Source: CAYLXX01 sp964484325 (lineage in GTDB: Bacteria; Patescibacteriota; Microgenomatia; UBA1406; GWC2-37-13). Taken from it: a stretch of 64,000 nt of DNA. How positions within the stretch are numbered: the first letter of the stretch is position 1; each line of letters begins with the position of its first letter. The position numbers and the translations under genes are program-made. The notes under the pieces are model-generated. The model worked only from the letters and a program-made list of their open reading frames with translations. It made no database searches and was not told the origin of the DNA. Location: contig CAZAEE010000006.1 in the NCBI GenBank assembly GCA_964484325.1, positions 7,225 through 71,224 on the forward strand. The letters run 5' to 3'. This document shows, one piece after another, positions 50,151-59,320 of the stretch.

Positions 50151-50803
50151 GAAGCATTTTTTGCTGACTGTTTTTTAAAAAAAATCAGGTAATTATCTAC
50201 AGACAGTTGGGGATTGGTATTGTTGTTCTGAAGCAACTGTTTGACTACTAATGCTCTTTTCATGATTTCGGTGACAGATGATAAAGATAGATACTGATTT
50301 CTAAGAAATACAATAGAAGCATCGACCAGTTCAATGGCTTTTTCCCGAGTAATACCCTGTATCAGCGCATCGCCAAGATAGGCAAAAGTATTTTTCTCAA
50401 TTATTGACGTAAAAAAAGCGTCATAGCCCTTCTCAATAGTTTCATGTGTGTTTTTTAAAAAAATATGGCGACTTCTTGAGCGAATTGTCGGGAGAACTCT
50501 CTCTGCATTATTTGTAATTAGAAGAAACTGATTGCTCGCTGTTTTTTCCTCAAGCGTTTTGAGAAGTGCATTCTGTGCTTCGACAGAAGCAGTCTCAAAT
50601 GAAAAGAGGATAATAAGCCGTCGTTGACTTACCTGAGTCACTGTTTGCATTTTCAGTGCGCGAATCGTATCGATGCCCAGTTCTTTCTTTTCTGGCTGGT
50701 ATTTCAAAACAGAGAACGATGAAATCTGATGTTTGTCAATGTAGTGAGTAATAAACTCATCTACAGCCTCTGGGAGATCTGACTCGATAATTATAGGCAG
50801 CAT
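50147..50803 (-). CDS. DNA polymerase III delta'-like clamp-loader subunit
   Basis: A 218-residue protein. LIILFSFETASVEAQNALLKTLEEKTASNQFLLIT and LPTIRSRSRHIFL are the central AAA+ motifs of DnaX/HolB proteins (sensor 1 and the SRC-like arginine region). The N-terminal Walker A is absent, as in delta' subunits, and the whole protein is shorter than the usual ~300+. It helps load the beta clamp. A minus-strand TAGAAT lies 7 bases before the ATG; this promoter overlaps the divergent pilB promoter. Confidence 0.8.
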   Translation of the reverse strand: MLPIIIESDLPEAVDEFITHYIDKHQISSFSVLKYQPEKKELGIDTIRALKMQTVTQVSQRRLIILFSFETASVEAQNALLKTLEEKTASNQFLLITNNAERVLPTIRSRSRHIFLKNTHETIEKGYDAFFTSIIEKNTFAYLGDALIQGITREKAIELVDASIVFLRNQYLSLSSVTEIMKRALVVKQLLQNNNTNPQLSVDNYLIFFKKQSAKNAS

Positions 50804-50806
50804 ATA

Positions 50807-50835
50807 TTGAATTCTACCAAAATAGTCATTATAGT
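50807..50835 (+). promoter_or_regulatory. promoter of pilB-pilT-pilC operon
   Basis: TTGAAT (50807-50812), a 17-base spacer, TATAGT (50830-50835), then 7 bases to the pilB ATG. It overlaps the divergent TAGAAT (50811-50816) of the delta'-like gene. Confidence 0.75.
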
Positions 50836-50842
50836 TAAAAGT

Positions 50843-52555
50843 ATGTTGATTTCTCCCAAGTCATTTTTGAAGTCGCTCGTCACCTCAGGCGTCATTGATC
50901 AGTCAACAGCTGATACTTACGAAGTTGAGTCGCTCAAAAACAATCAACCGATTGATCAATTTCTTCTTGAACATAGTGAAATACCGCATGATGTCATTCT
51001 GAAAACGAAAGCGCAAATTATGGAGGTACCGTATATAGACATTGCCCAAGCTGCTGTTGATCCTCAAGCACTCACACACATTCCAGAATCTGTTGCCCGC
51101 CGGTACTCAATTTTACCGTATCAATTTAATGTTAAAGAAGACAGCATCCTTGTGGCCACTACCGATCCTCTCAACTTGACATTAGCTGATTTTCTGGAGA
51201 AAAAAACCGGTAAAAAAATCATTTTTTCCCTGACGGTTTCTGAGGATCTTGAAAAAGCCATTAATTTATCATATACCCAAGGTCTTTCTCCAGAAGTAAA
51301 GGAAGCGCTAAAAGAAGTTGTACCTCAAGAGTTAAAAACTCAGACATCAATACAAAGTCCAACGATTCGTGAAGCTCCAATTGCCAAAATCGTCAACACT
51401 ATATTGGAGTTTGCGGTGAAGAGCCGGGCTTCTGATATTCATATTGAACCACAAGAAACCAAAACAATTGTCCGCTACCGCATCGACGGCATTTTACAGG
51501 AAAAATTGTCTCTTCCACGAACCATACATGATTCTTTACTTTCAAGGATAAAAATCCTCTCAGAGATGAAGATAGACGAACACCGTATTCCCCAGGATGG
51601 TCGGTTCGAGTATAAAATCGGTATCAAGGAAATCGATCTTCGTGTATCGACGCTCCCAACGGTTAATGGTGAAAAAGTCGAGATGAGACTACTTGAAAAA
51701 ACAGGCGGATTACCATCTTTAACTGAACTTGGACTTCGAGGCACAGAACTCAAGGCACTTGAGGAAACGATTACAAGACCATATGGTATTATTCTTGTCA
51801 CCGGTCCGACCGGTTCAGGTAAAACAACAACACTTTACTCAATTTTGTCCCGGCTGAACAAACCAAGTTTAAACATCGTTACGATAGAAGACCCTGTCGA
51901 ATACCATATCGGAGGCATTAATCAGGTGCAAATCAACCCTCAAGCTGGATTGACTTTTGCGACCGGTCTACGCGCTTTCCTGAGACAGGATCCAAATATC
52001 ATTCTTGTTGGAGAGATTCGCGACAAAGAAACCACACAGCTGGCTATCCAAGCAGCCCTTACCGGTCATTTGGTGTTTTCCACTCTTCACACTAACAATG
52101 CTGCAACAGCTATTCCTCGTATGATCGATCTTGGCGGAGAGCCATTTCTGATAGCTACAGTCCTTATCACATCAATTGCGCAGCGTATAGTTCGTAAAGT
52201 TTGCAGTTTCTGTAAACAAACCTACGATTCTCCACCTGAGATAGAACAAGACATTAAACTGATGCTAGGTGATCTTTTGCCAAAAGTCTATCGCGATGGT
52301 CAAAAAATTAAACTAACAAAAGGTGCCGGTTGTGATGAATGTGGGCGAACTGGCTATCTAGGGAGAATCGCTATTTTTGAAGTGTTGAAAATCACCCCAG
52401 CAATCAATAGAATGATTTTACAGGAGTCAACCGCAAAAGAGATAGAGACACAAGCCAGAAAAGAAGGTATGATAAATATGAAACAAGATGGATATTTAAA
52501 AGCATTAGATGGTATAACTACTATAGAGGAAATATTACGAGTTGCTGAATCTTAA
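50843..52555 (+). CDS. pilB: type IV pilus assembly ATPase PilB/GspE
   Basis: A 570-residue cytosolic secretion ATPase that powers pilus extension. It has an N-terminal T2SSE_N domain (~1-150), Walker A GPTGSGKT (321-328), an Asp box around IEDPVEYHIGG, Walker B ILVGEIRDKET and the HLVFSTLHTN motif. A four-Cys zinc knuckle (CSFCKQTY... CDECGRTG) near 455-500 is typical of PilB rather than PilT. First gene of the plus-strand pilus operon. Confidence 0.95.
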   Translation: MLISPKSFLKSLVTSGVIDQSTADTYEVESLKNNQPIDQFLLEHSEIPHDVILKTKAQIMEVPYIDIAQAAVDPQALTHIPESVARRYSILPYQFNVKEDSILVATTDPLNLTLADFLEKKTGKKIIFSLTVSEDLEKAINLSYTQGLSPEVKEALKEVVPQELKTQTSIQSPTIREAPIAKIVNTILEFAVKSRASDIHIEPQETKTIVRYRIDGILQEKLSLPRTIHDSLLSRIKILSEMKIDEHRIPQDGRFEYKIGIKEIDLRVSTLPTVNGEKVEMRLLEKTGGLPSLTELGLRGTELKALEETITRPYGIILVTGPTGSGKTTTLYSILSRLNKPSLNIVTIEDPVEYHIGGINQVQINPQAGLTFATGLRAFLRQDPNIILVGEIRDKETTQLAIQAALTGHLVFSTLHTNNAATAIPRMIDLGGEPFLIATVLITSIAQRIVRKVCSFCKQTYDSPPEIEQDIKLMLGDLLPKVYRDGQKIKLTKGAGCDECGRTGYLGRIAIFEVLKITPAINRMILQESTAKEIETQARKEGMINMKQDGYLKALDGITTIEEILRVAES

Positions 52556-52577
52556 GTTATACAATTTAAATATATAT

Positions 52578-53633
52578 ATGGAAGATATACACACCTTATT
52601 AAAAACTGTTATTGATAGAGGAGCATCAGATCTTCATCTTATACCAGAGTATTTTCCCGCAATACGTATCAACAGTGAACTTATTTCACTGAAAACGAGT
52701 CCCATTTTGACCGAAGAAACTGCCAAAGTCATGCTATTTTCCATTCTGTCAGATGAACAAAAAGAAAACCTTCTGGCAAATAAGGAGATTGACTTCGGGT
52801 ATGAATATGCCAACAACCGATTTCGCGTGAATGCGTATTATGTAAAAAGTAAACTTGCCTGTGCTTTTCGTGCCATTCCAGCAACTATTCTGACATTAGA
52901 GGATCTGCATCTTCCCCAGATTTTTCACAAGTTTGGCAAACTAAATGAAGGACTGGTTCTTATTACCGGACCAACGGGCGAAGGGAAGTCTACTACTCTT
53001 GCCTCAATCATCAACGAGATTAATCACACAACAGCTAAACACATCGTCACCATCGAAGATCCGATTGAGTTTGTTTATCCAAAAGAAATGTCCATTATCT
53101 CTCAACGTGAACTTCATCAGGATACTCATTCTTGGATGATTGCTTTGCGCTCAGTTTTGAGAGAAGATCCTGACGTTGTACTTGTTGGCGAAATGAGAGA
53201 TTATGACACAATTCAAGCAGTATTAACCATTGCCGAAACTGGCCATTTGGTGTTTTCCACTCTTCACACAAGTACCACTCCCGATGCCATAAACCGCATC
53301 ATTGATGTCTTTCCAGCTCATCAGCAGAATCAAATCCGCTCTCAACTTTCATCAGTTTTAAAGGCAGTTATTAGCCAGCGATTGCTACCTAATATTACCA
53401 ATAACGGTCGAGTACCTGCTGCCGAAATTTTGTTAAATATTCCCGCAGTATCCTCAATAATTCGCGAGGGTAAGGTCTACCTGCTTGACAATGTGCTTGA
53501 AACTGAAGAACAGCAGGGAATGCTTCTTTTTGAAAAATCCCTCCTTAAATTAGTTCAAGAAGGTGCCATCACACAAGAAATTGCTGAGAAATATGCTCTG
53601 CGGGCAAATGAGTTTAAAAAATTTTCAATGTAA
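52578..53633 (+). CDS. pilT: type IV pilus retraction ATPase PilT
   Basis: A 351-residue hexameric ATPase that retracts pili. The N-terminal PAS-like domain (GASDLHLIPEYFPAIRINSE) is followed by Walker A GPTGEGKST (131-139), IEDPIEFVY, Walker B VVLVGEMRDYDT and the HLVFSTLHTSTT motif. The Walker A Ser of the usual GPTGSGKS is Glu here, which still fits the P-loop pattern. It starts 22 bases after pilB and ends 3 bases before pilC. Confidence 0.94.
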   Translation: MEDIHTLLKTVIDRGASDLHLIPEYFPAIRINSELISLKTSPILTEETAKVMLFSILSDEQKENLLANKEIDFGYEYANNRFRVNAYYVKSKLACAFRAIPATILTLEDLHLPQIFHKFGKLNEGLVLITGPTGEGKSTTLASIINEINHTTAKHIVTIEDPIEFVYPKEMSIISQRELHQDTHSWMIALRSVLREDPDVVLVGEMRDYDTIQAVLTIAETGHLVFSTLHTSTTPDAINRIIDVFPAHQQNQIRSQLSSVLKAVISQRLLPNITNNGRVPAAEILLNIPAVSSIIREGKVYLLDNVLETEEQQGMLLFEKSLLKLVQEGAITQEIAEKYALRANEFKKFSM

Positions 53634-53636
53634 ATA

Positions 53637-54839
53637 ATGTACTTCAGATATAAAGCAATAAAAGACAACAAAGTTGTCACTGGGAGAGTTGATGCAGAAA
53701 CTGACACTGAAGCAGTCGCTCTCCTTAAACGCAGTGATTATCTGCCAATACATGTCAACAAACAAGAAACATTTTTGGATTCGATAAAAAACGCCTTTGT
53801 CGACAAAGTCAGATTTAATGATGTTGTTGATATGACGCGACAAATTGCGATCATGTTGAATGCCGGTTTAACATTAATCGACTCGTACTCAATACTGAAA
53901 AAACAGACAACCAAACCGGCAATTTTATCCATGATAGATACCATCGAAAGAACCTTAAGGGAAGGAAAAAATCTTTCAGACGCGCTTCGTATTTACCCAA
54001 ATCAGTTTTCACATCTTTACATATCCCTGGTTAAAGCAGGAGAAGCTTCGGGTAAACTAGGTGAGATTTTCTTGAAGCTGGCAGATGATCTGGAAAAACA
54101 ACGGGAATTTAGGAGTAAAATACGGTCTACACTGGCTTATCCTGCGTTTATCATTATCATAGTCATTATAGTAATGTTTATTATGATGACATTTGTCATT
54201 CCTCAACTTCTTGGTCTTTTTCAAAGTTTTCAAGTTGATTTACCAATCCAAACAAAAATTCTCATTGCTGTTTCTTCGTTTTTCGCTCATTTTTGGCCAT
54301 TTATTATACTAGTCACTTTGTTAGGAGTCTTTTTTTTAAGAAATTATTTCTCCACTCCTATTGGAAAACAAATTTTTGACTCATCTGTATTGAAAATTCC
54401 CGTAATTGGTGATGTACTGCGAATGAGTGTGCTTGTATATTCAACACGCACTTTATCTGTACTTATATCTGCTGGGGTGTCAATGTTGGAGAGTATCACC
54501 ATTATTACTCAAACCACGACAAACACAATTTATCAAGCTGCTTTTAAAAATGTCTATAAACAAGTTGAAAAAGGAGTCACTCTCGGACAAGCGCTTAAAA
54601 ATGAGGAAATATTCCCGCCAATGTTTATCCAGATGGCACTGGTAGGTGAACAAACTGGCCATTTGGACGAGACTTTAATGAGAGTATCAAAATATTTTGA
54701 AAGTGAGTCAGATATTGTAGTTAAAACATTAACGACCTTTATTGAACCAGCGATATTAATATTCTTAGGTTTAGGTGTAGGATTTCTTGTTTACTCAATT
54801 ATTACACCTATATATACATTAACAACTTCAATTAAGTAA
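53637..54839 (+). CDS. pilC: type IV pilus inner-membrane platform protein PilC/GspF
   Basis: A 400-residue polytopic protein with two GspF domains. Each has the A-G-x-x-[ST]-G-x-L pattern (KAGEASGKLGEIFLKLADDLEKQ and VGEQTGHLDETLMRVSKYFE) followed by membrane segments (~165-190, ~215-240, ~375-395). It couples the ATPases to pilin insertion. Complete, with normal length. Confidence 0.95.
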   Translation: MYFRYKAIKDNKVVTGRVDAETDTEAVALLKRSDYLPIHVNKQETFLDSIKNAFVDKVRFNDVVDMTRQIAIMLNAGLTLIDSYSILKKQTTKPAILSMIDTIERTLREGKNLSDALRIYPNQFSHLYISLVKAGEASGKLGEIFLKLADDLEKQREFRSKIRSTLAYPAFIIIIVIIVMFIMMTFVIPQLLGLFQSFQVDLPIQTKILIAVSSFFAHFWPFIILVTLLGVFFLRNYFSTPIGKQIFDSSVLKIPVIGDVLRMSVLVYSTRTLSVLISAGVSMLESITIITQTTTNTIYQAAFKNVYKQVEKGVTLGQALKNEEIFPPMFIQMALVGEQTGHLDETLMRVSKYFESESDIVVKTLTTFIEPAILIFLGLGVGFLVYSIITPIYTLTTSIK

Positions 54840-54874
54840 TTGCAGTTAAGATATAAAAACTTTATAAAATGCTC

Positions 54875-54902
54875 TTGACAACTAGGAAACCTTCTGTATA
54901 TG
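54875..54902 (+). promoter_or_regulatory. pilin promoter driving a short upstream ORF
   Basis: TTGACA (54875-54880), a 16-base spacer, TATATG (54897-54902). An ATG begins at 54903, immediately after it, and the pilin ATG is at 54932. An earlier in-frame pilin start at 54869 would lie across this promoter. Confidence 0.5.
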
Positions 54903-54935
54903 ATGAAATCAATTACAATTTTTCTAAATTTATGA
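54903..54935 (+). CDS. 10-codon upstream ORF coupled to pilin
   Basis: ATG followed by nine codons (MKSITIFLNL) and TGA. Its stop shares the ATGA overlap with the pilin start at 54932. It sits right at the predicted transcript 5' end. Such an ORF could load ribosomes and pass them to the pilin start in an mRNA that has no Shine-Dalgarno site. It is very short, so it may be chance. Confidence 0.3.
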   Translation: MKSITIFLNL

Positions 54936-55462
54936 AAAAATTCCAAAAAGGTTTTACGCTCATCGAGCTTATCATAGTCATAGCTATCATAGCTATTTTA
55001 GCAGTTGGTATCATAGCCGCCCTTAATCCGGTAGAACAAAGTAACCGTGCCAATGATGGCCGCTTCAAAAATACCTTGAATGAGCTAATGAGTGCCGTTC
55101 AACGATATTATGCAAGCACCAATCCGAATACTATTCCATTTTGTACTTCGGGTACATCGACTGGATGTATGGGTAGTACTGGAACGCCAATATCAACAGC
55201 TGCCGATACAGCAACATCAACTGTTCTGAATAAGCTTGTAACTAATAGTGAAATCACACCGAACTTCACGACTGTTGCAGCAAACGATTTCACCAAAATT
55301 ACTGCGGCATACTATAGTGCTTCAGGAAAGGTGAGTCTTTGTTTCAAACCATCGTCTCAAGCAGCTTCAACTGACAGTGTAAGTAAGTACACTGATTCGA
55401 CAGGAGCGACAACCTGTGCAGGTCCAACGTATACCACATGTTGGTTCTGTATCGTTCAGTAA
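54932..55462 (+). CDS. type IV prepilin (probable major-type pilin)
   Basis: A 176-residue protein, leader MKKFQKG, cleavage before FTLIELIIVIAIIAILAVGI, then AALNPVEQSNRANDGRFKNT. The Ser/Thr/Ala-rich head has five Cys, including a CWFCIV C-terminus. A strong terminator follows, so this ends the pilB-pilT-pilC run, yet it has its own promoter, as expected for an abundant pilin. Paralogous to the prepilins at 57632 and 58253. Confidence 0.85.
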   Translation: MKKFQKGFTLIELIIVIAIIAILAVGIIAALNPVEQSNRANDGRFKNTLNELMSAVQRYYASTNPNTIPFCTSGTSTGCMGSTGTPISTAADTATSTVLNKLVTNSEITPNFTTVAANDFTKITAAYYSASGKVSLCFKPSSQAASTDSVSKYTDSTGATTCAGPTYTTCWFCIVQ

Positions 55463-55482
55463 AGCAACACTAAAATTAAAAA

Positions 55483-55508
55483 CGCACTCTTTGGAGTGCG
55501 TTTTTTTT
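55483..55508. terminator. intrinsic terminator after pilin
   Basis: CGCACTC (55483-55489), TTTG loop, GAGTGCG (55494-55500), then eight T. An A-run on the other side lets it also serve the convergent gene on the minus strand. Confidence 0.9.
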
Positions 55509-57498
55509 ATTTGATAACTTTTGTGATGTCTTTCCTAAAGAGAGAGTGATAATCTCTTGCTATTTGATCAAGGTGAGATTGATTTACTCCGCACTGTTTG
55601 GAGATAAGATAGAGCTCTATATAAAACGTCTGCCAAAGAGGCAATAATGCATGAGCTTGCTCGATGTACTTTACCGAGTCGCGGCAATTTCTCGAGCTCT
55701 CATAAAGAGAAACTGCCAAACCCTCATACGCGAATTGATTTTGGTTATCAATTGTCAAGGCGCGGTGAAAAAAAGGTATGGCGGCTTTTGGATCTTGATA
55801 ATTGTTTGAGATAAAATTGGCTGTGTGAACAAGAAACTGAGAGTAAATGTACGGTATATCAGTTGCCATAAGATTACTCTCAGCAGCAGTTAAAGAGTTT
55901 CGAGTAGGAACAGGACTGCGATTCCACTCTTGAGTGAGTTGCTTAATGTATTCATCTTTTGACGGTAACTTTTTCTTATCAACCACCTCAAATACCAGTC
56001 TTCTAGGCAGCAAAATAAGGTTGTTATTACTGGTACTTGTAATGTATGTCGTGTATATCGGGCGAGCTTTTTGTAAATCAATGAGGGCATTATATGTTGA
56101 CTGATCGTTGGAATTGGACGATTTTCTTTTATTAAAGTCACTTATGTACTTATCAACGTAGTTGCCCCCTCCTGAAAAGGGCGGATTAATAAGCAATATA
56201 TCGTTTCGATAATGTAATACGTGATAAACGTACCAGATATTAAAGGTACTGGTATCTCCTTCAAGTGATAAAATAGCATTCTTTGGAGTATTCGAGAGAA
56301 TGTCTTCTGCAAAAGTGTTGCCTATCTTAATTTTTGACATATCTGTTTTGGGCATGTTTTTCAAGATTAATAAAACCGGAATTAAGAAAAAAGTTACCAT
56401 TATCAATCGATTAAACTGTTTCCGTATTGAAAGTTTTTTAAGTAATTTTTCAAACTCTAAAAACCCGTATGGGATGAAAAAAAACACGATTGTCGTTGAA
56501 GTGACAAAAAATCTCTCAACTACGCTTAGAGAAATACTCTTGTAAGCCAGAGGTGTGGCTATAAAAATAAAGTAAGGTCCTGACAACAGAAAAGCTATCA
56601 ATAAACTAAATGCTAAAAACTTTTGTTTTTTAAGCAAGTTATAAAAACCTAAGATCATTATGAAAAAAATCGGATATGAGTAAAGCTGAAGCAAATCTAC
56701 AAAATAGCGTTTAATAAATACTAACTTGTATATCAAAGGTAAGTTATTTACTGGTAGTAGAACTGCGGCCGAAATATTATAGTTTTTAAGGAAAAAAAGG
56801 TGCATGAAGTTATCCAGGTTCGTTACAGAATCCCAGTTAATTGGCGGGTTATGTGAGGCGGCAAGAGGTACATAGATATATACGAGTGACCCCAGAACAA
56901 ATAGGCCAATTGAATAGAGTAGAGTTTTTTTATGAGAAAAAATAAGTTTGATATGCCTCAAAAACAGTAAGGCAACACCGGCGAATAGAAAAACAATACT
57001 ATGATGATGCGCAACAGCCAGTCCACAAAATAATGCCGTCAAATATAGATCTTTCGCTTGTTTCTTTTGGTAGAAAGAAATTGAATAATAGAGAATGATA
57101 ATAATTAATGCATTATTGAGGCCAAAAACTTCTGGTATTTCTGCAAAAAACCAGAAGTAGTATGAAAATGCCAAAATAAGTGTCGACAGGATTGCTAGTT
57201 GAGTTTTTTTAGTAACTTCGAGGGTAAACTTATAAAAATAGATCAGTCCAATCAAAGAGGAAAATACCGACACCAATGCAACTCTACTCACCTGAGGCAA
57301 CCAAAATAGCGGTAAATGACAAAGTATACCTCCAAGGACAGTAAATAGGGGATAACCAGATGGGTGAGCTACTCCCCAAATACATGATGCAGTTGTTAGA
57401 TCACCTATGTCACCACCGAAAATATCTCTAATAACGTTATGAAAATAGAGTGCAAAAATAGAGCCAAAAAGAAGAAAAACAACAGGTTTAATACGCAT
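55507..57498 (-). CDS. DUF2723-type membrane glycosyltransferase-like protein with TPR-like tail
   Basis: A 663-residue protein with about ten membrane segments in the first ~430 residues. The start, GGDIGDLTTASCIWGVAHPSGYPLFT, matches the GGDSGELxxAAxxLGIPHPPGYP signature of DUF2723, a GT-C-fold family related to eukaryotic TMEM260 (protein O-mannosyltransferase). The C-terminal ~150 residues are helical and TPR-like (AIPFFHRALTIDNQNQFAYEG). It may transfer sugar from a lipid donor to exported proteins; lying between pilin genes it could modify pilins. Confidence 0.8.
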   Translation of the reverse strand: MRIKPVVFLLFGSIFALYFHNVIRDIFGGDIGDLTTASCIWGVAHPSGYPLFTVLGGILCHLPLFWLPQVSRVALVSVFSSLIGLIYFYKFTLEVTKKTQLAILSTLILAFSYYFWFFAEIPEVFGLNNALIIIILYYSISFYQKKQAKDLYLTALFCGLAVAHHHSIVFLFAGVALLFLRHIKLIFSHKKTLLYSIGLFVLGSLVYIYVPLAASHNPPINWDSVTNLDNFMHLFFLKNYNISAAVLLPVNNLPLIYKLVFIKRYFVDLLQLYSYPIFFIMILGFYNLLKKQKFLAFSLLIAFLLSGPYFIFIATPLAYKSISLSVVERFFVTSTTIVFFFIPYGFLEFEKLLKKLSIRKQFNRLIMVTFFLIPVLLILKNMPKTDMSKIKIGNTFAEDILSNTPKNAILSLEGDTSTFNIWYVYHVLHYRNDILLINPPFSGGGNYVDKYISDFNKRKSSNSNDQSTYNALIDLQKARPIYTTYITSTSNNNLILLPRRLVFEVVDKKKLPSKDEYIKQLTQEWNRSPVPTRNSLTAAESNLMATDIPYIYSQFLVHTANFISNNYQDPKAAIPFFHRALTIDNQNQFAYEGLAVSLYESSRNCRDSVKYIEQAHALLPLWQTFYIELYLISKQCGVNQSHLDQIARDYHSLFRKDITKVIK

Positions 57499-57593
57499 CA
57501 GAGGCTATCATAATATGATAATATCGTTATACTTTATCATAAAGTTTAATTTTTTTCGAGCATCTTTAAATAAATCCTTCTATATAAGTTCTC

Positions 57594-57623
57594 TTGACAA
57601 ACTATTTTAATTTATATTAAGAT
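57594..57623 (+). promoter_or_regulatory. promoter of second prepilin group
   Basis: TTGACA (57594-57599), an 18-base spacer, TAAGAT (57618-57623), then 8 bases to the ATG at 57632. Confidence 0.55.
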
Positions 57624-57631
57624 CAATTTAT

Positions 57632-58240
57632 ATGAATATTACTAAATGGTCATTGATGGTGACTAAGGGCGGATTTACACTCATCGAACTTATAATTGTT
57701 ATAACAATTATAGCTATCTTAGCTATTGGCATTATCGCAGGACTTAATCCAATTGAGCAGAATAGTCGTGCTAGAGATGCTCGATTTAAACATGAAATTA
57801 ATGAACTTATGTCTGCTATGCAAAGATATTATACGAGTCAACATTTAAGCCCTTTTTGTGATCCCAGCGCTACTCCAAATTGTATAGATCGAGGCCCCTA
57901 CCACTTAAACTCAGCAAGAGATGTTAATAATGTGTCTAATATTTGGGGCCAGGGTTCCGGTTTCAAATTAACTAATGCAGCTGAAGTCACAGATAGTTTT
58001 ATAAATTCTGTTGGACTTACAGGCTGTGCAGGTAATACTTGTGACGCCTTTAAAATTATCATAACTTATTTAGCAGCCACCAATCAAACAAATGTTTGTT
58101 TTGCACCTATATCTAATGCAGCGTCCGTAGTTGGAACTTCAAATGCGTACTGGTGCGATGGCTCAAATGGCCCTTCCCAGCCTTTAACTTGTAATATTGG
58201 TTTCGGTAATCTCAAAAATTTCTATTGCTTGGAACAGTAA
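57632..58240 (+). CDS. type IV prepilin
   Basis: A 202-residue protein with leader MNITKWSLMVTKGG and cleavage before FTLIELIIVITIIAILAIGI, followed by GLNPIEQNSRARDARFK. The head has seven Cys and few charges. It could instead start at the internal ATG of MVTKGG. First of three prepilins in a row, 12 bases before the next. Confidence 0.83.
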   Translation: MNITKWSLMVTKGGFTLIELIIVITIIAILAIGIIAGLNPIEQNSRARDARFKHEINELMSAMQRYYTSQHLSPFCDPSATPNCIDRGPYHLNSARDVNNVSNIWGQGSGFKLTNAAEVTDSFINSVGLTGCAGNTCDAFKIIITYLAATNQTNVCFAPISNAASVVGTSNAYWCDGSNGPSQPLTCNIGFGNLKNFYCLEQ

Positions 58241-58252
58241 CCTACACTTCAT

Positions 58253-58792
58253 ATGCCACAAAATAAACGAGGATTTACGCTTATAGAGCTTACTATTGTG
58301 TTGGCAGTTATTGCAGTACTTGCAGTTGGTATTATTGCAGCACTTAATCCAGGAGAACAGTCGAAACGCGCAAATGATGCTCGAATAAAGCATACTATGG
58401 GTGAATTTATGAATGCAACTCAAGCATGGGACATTTCTAACGGTTATTCACCTTTTTGCTCTTCTACTTTATGCAGTGGACAAAGAGGGCCAGATTTACT
58501 AACTAATGCAGGTGACGATTTAAGTGCAAGAGTAATCAGCAAGCTTGTAGCACAGAATGAGTTAACGTCTAACTTTGATATTCAAACTGCAGCAGATCAA
58601 TCTAAAATAGCCTCGACTTTTATTGCTTCTACCAATCAATTAACATTTTGCTACAAATTAACATCAGCATCTGAGCGCAATTCTATATCTGGAAATGTTT
58701 GGTGTGATGGCTCAACTGGACCAAGTAATTATGGTTTTTGTCAGCTACGACTTTCAGATAGTGATAATAAACATTTTTGTATCCGCAAATAA
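58253..58792 (+). CDS. type IV prepilin
   Basis: A 179-residue protein, leader MPQNKRG, cleavage before FTLIELTIVLAVIAVLAVGI, then AALNPGEQSKRANDARIK. Clearly a paralogue of the prepilins at 54932 and 57632, with a shared WCDGSTGPS segment near the C-terminus. Part of a three-gene run. Confidence 0.86.
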   Translation: MPQNKRGFTLIELTIVLAVIAVLAVGIIAALNPGEQSKRANDARIKHTMGEFMNATQAWDISNGYSPFCSSTLCSGQRGPDLLTNAGDDLSARVISKLVAQNELTSNFDIQTAADQSKIASTFIASTNQLTFCYKLTSASERNSISGNVWCDGSTGPSNYGFCQLRLSDSDNKHFCIRK

Positions 58793-58798
58793 TATAAT

Positions 58799-59320
58799 AT
58801 GAATTTACTAAGTATATTAAAGATTAGTTTTAAAAGAGATGGGTTCACATTGATCGAATTAATTATCGTTATGGCGATAATTGGACTATTAGCTCTTTTC
58901 GTGACTGCTAACTATCGAAACGCAAGCGGAAAAGCGCGTGATGCCCGTCGTAAGTCGGATTTGGTCTCGTTGCAGAAAGGGTTGGAGCTTTATTATGAAG
59001 ATAACGGTCAATATCCAGGCACGGTACCAAACAAAAACACTAGTCTCTGTCATCCTGACGGATGCGCTGTCAAAATATACGTTCCTACCGTACCCACTGA
59101 TCCCCAAAATTCAAGTGCATATACATACTGTAGTTCAGCTGCTACTGGTTTTGATAAATATCAAATATATGCCACACTTGAAAATGCAAATGACAGACAA
59201 CTAGTTACTCCAAATGGAAGTGTATGCTTATCTCCCACCTGTGATTCAGTTGGTAGCCATAAATGTTTTGGTGTCTCAAGTTCAAACGTGACTGCCGGCA
59301 CGCCGTATTCACCTCCCTAG
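58799..59320 (+). CDS. type IV prepilin (GspG/PilE-like)
   Basis: A 173-residue protein with leader MNLLSILKISFKRDG and cleavage before FTLIELIIVMAIIGLLALFV, followed by SGKARDARRKSDLVSLQKGL as in the minus-strand pilins, so it belongs to a different subgroup from its two upstream neighbours. The head has six Cys. The 3' end overlaps the convergent ligase gene by 12 bases. Confidence 0.85.
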   Translation: MNLLSILKISFKRDGFTLIELIIVMAIIGLLALFVTANYRNASGKARDARRKSDLVSLQKGLELYYEDNGQYPGTVPNKNTSLCHPDGCAVKIYVPTVPTDPQNSSAYTYCSSAATGFDKYQIYATLENANDRQLVTPNGSVCLSPTCDSVGSHKCFGVSSSNVTAGTPYSPP

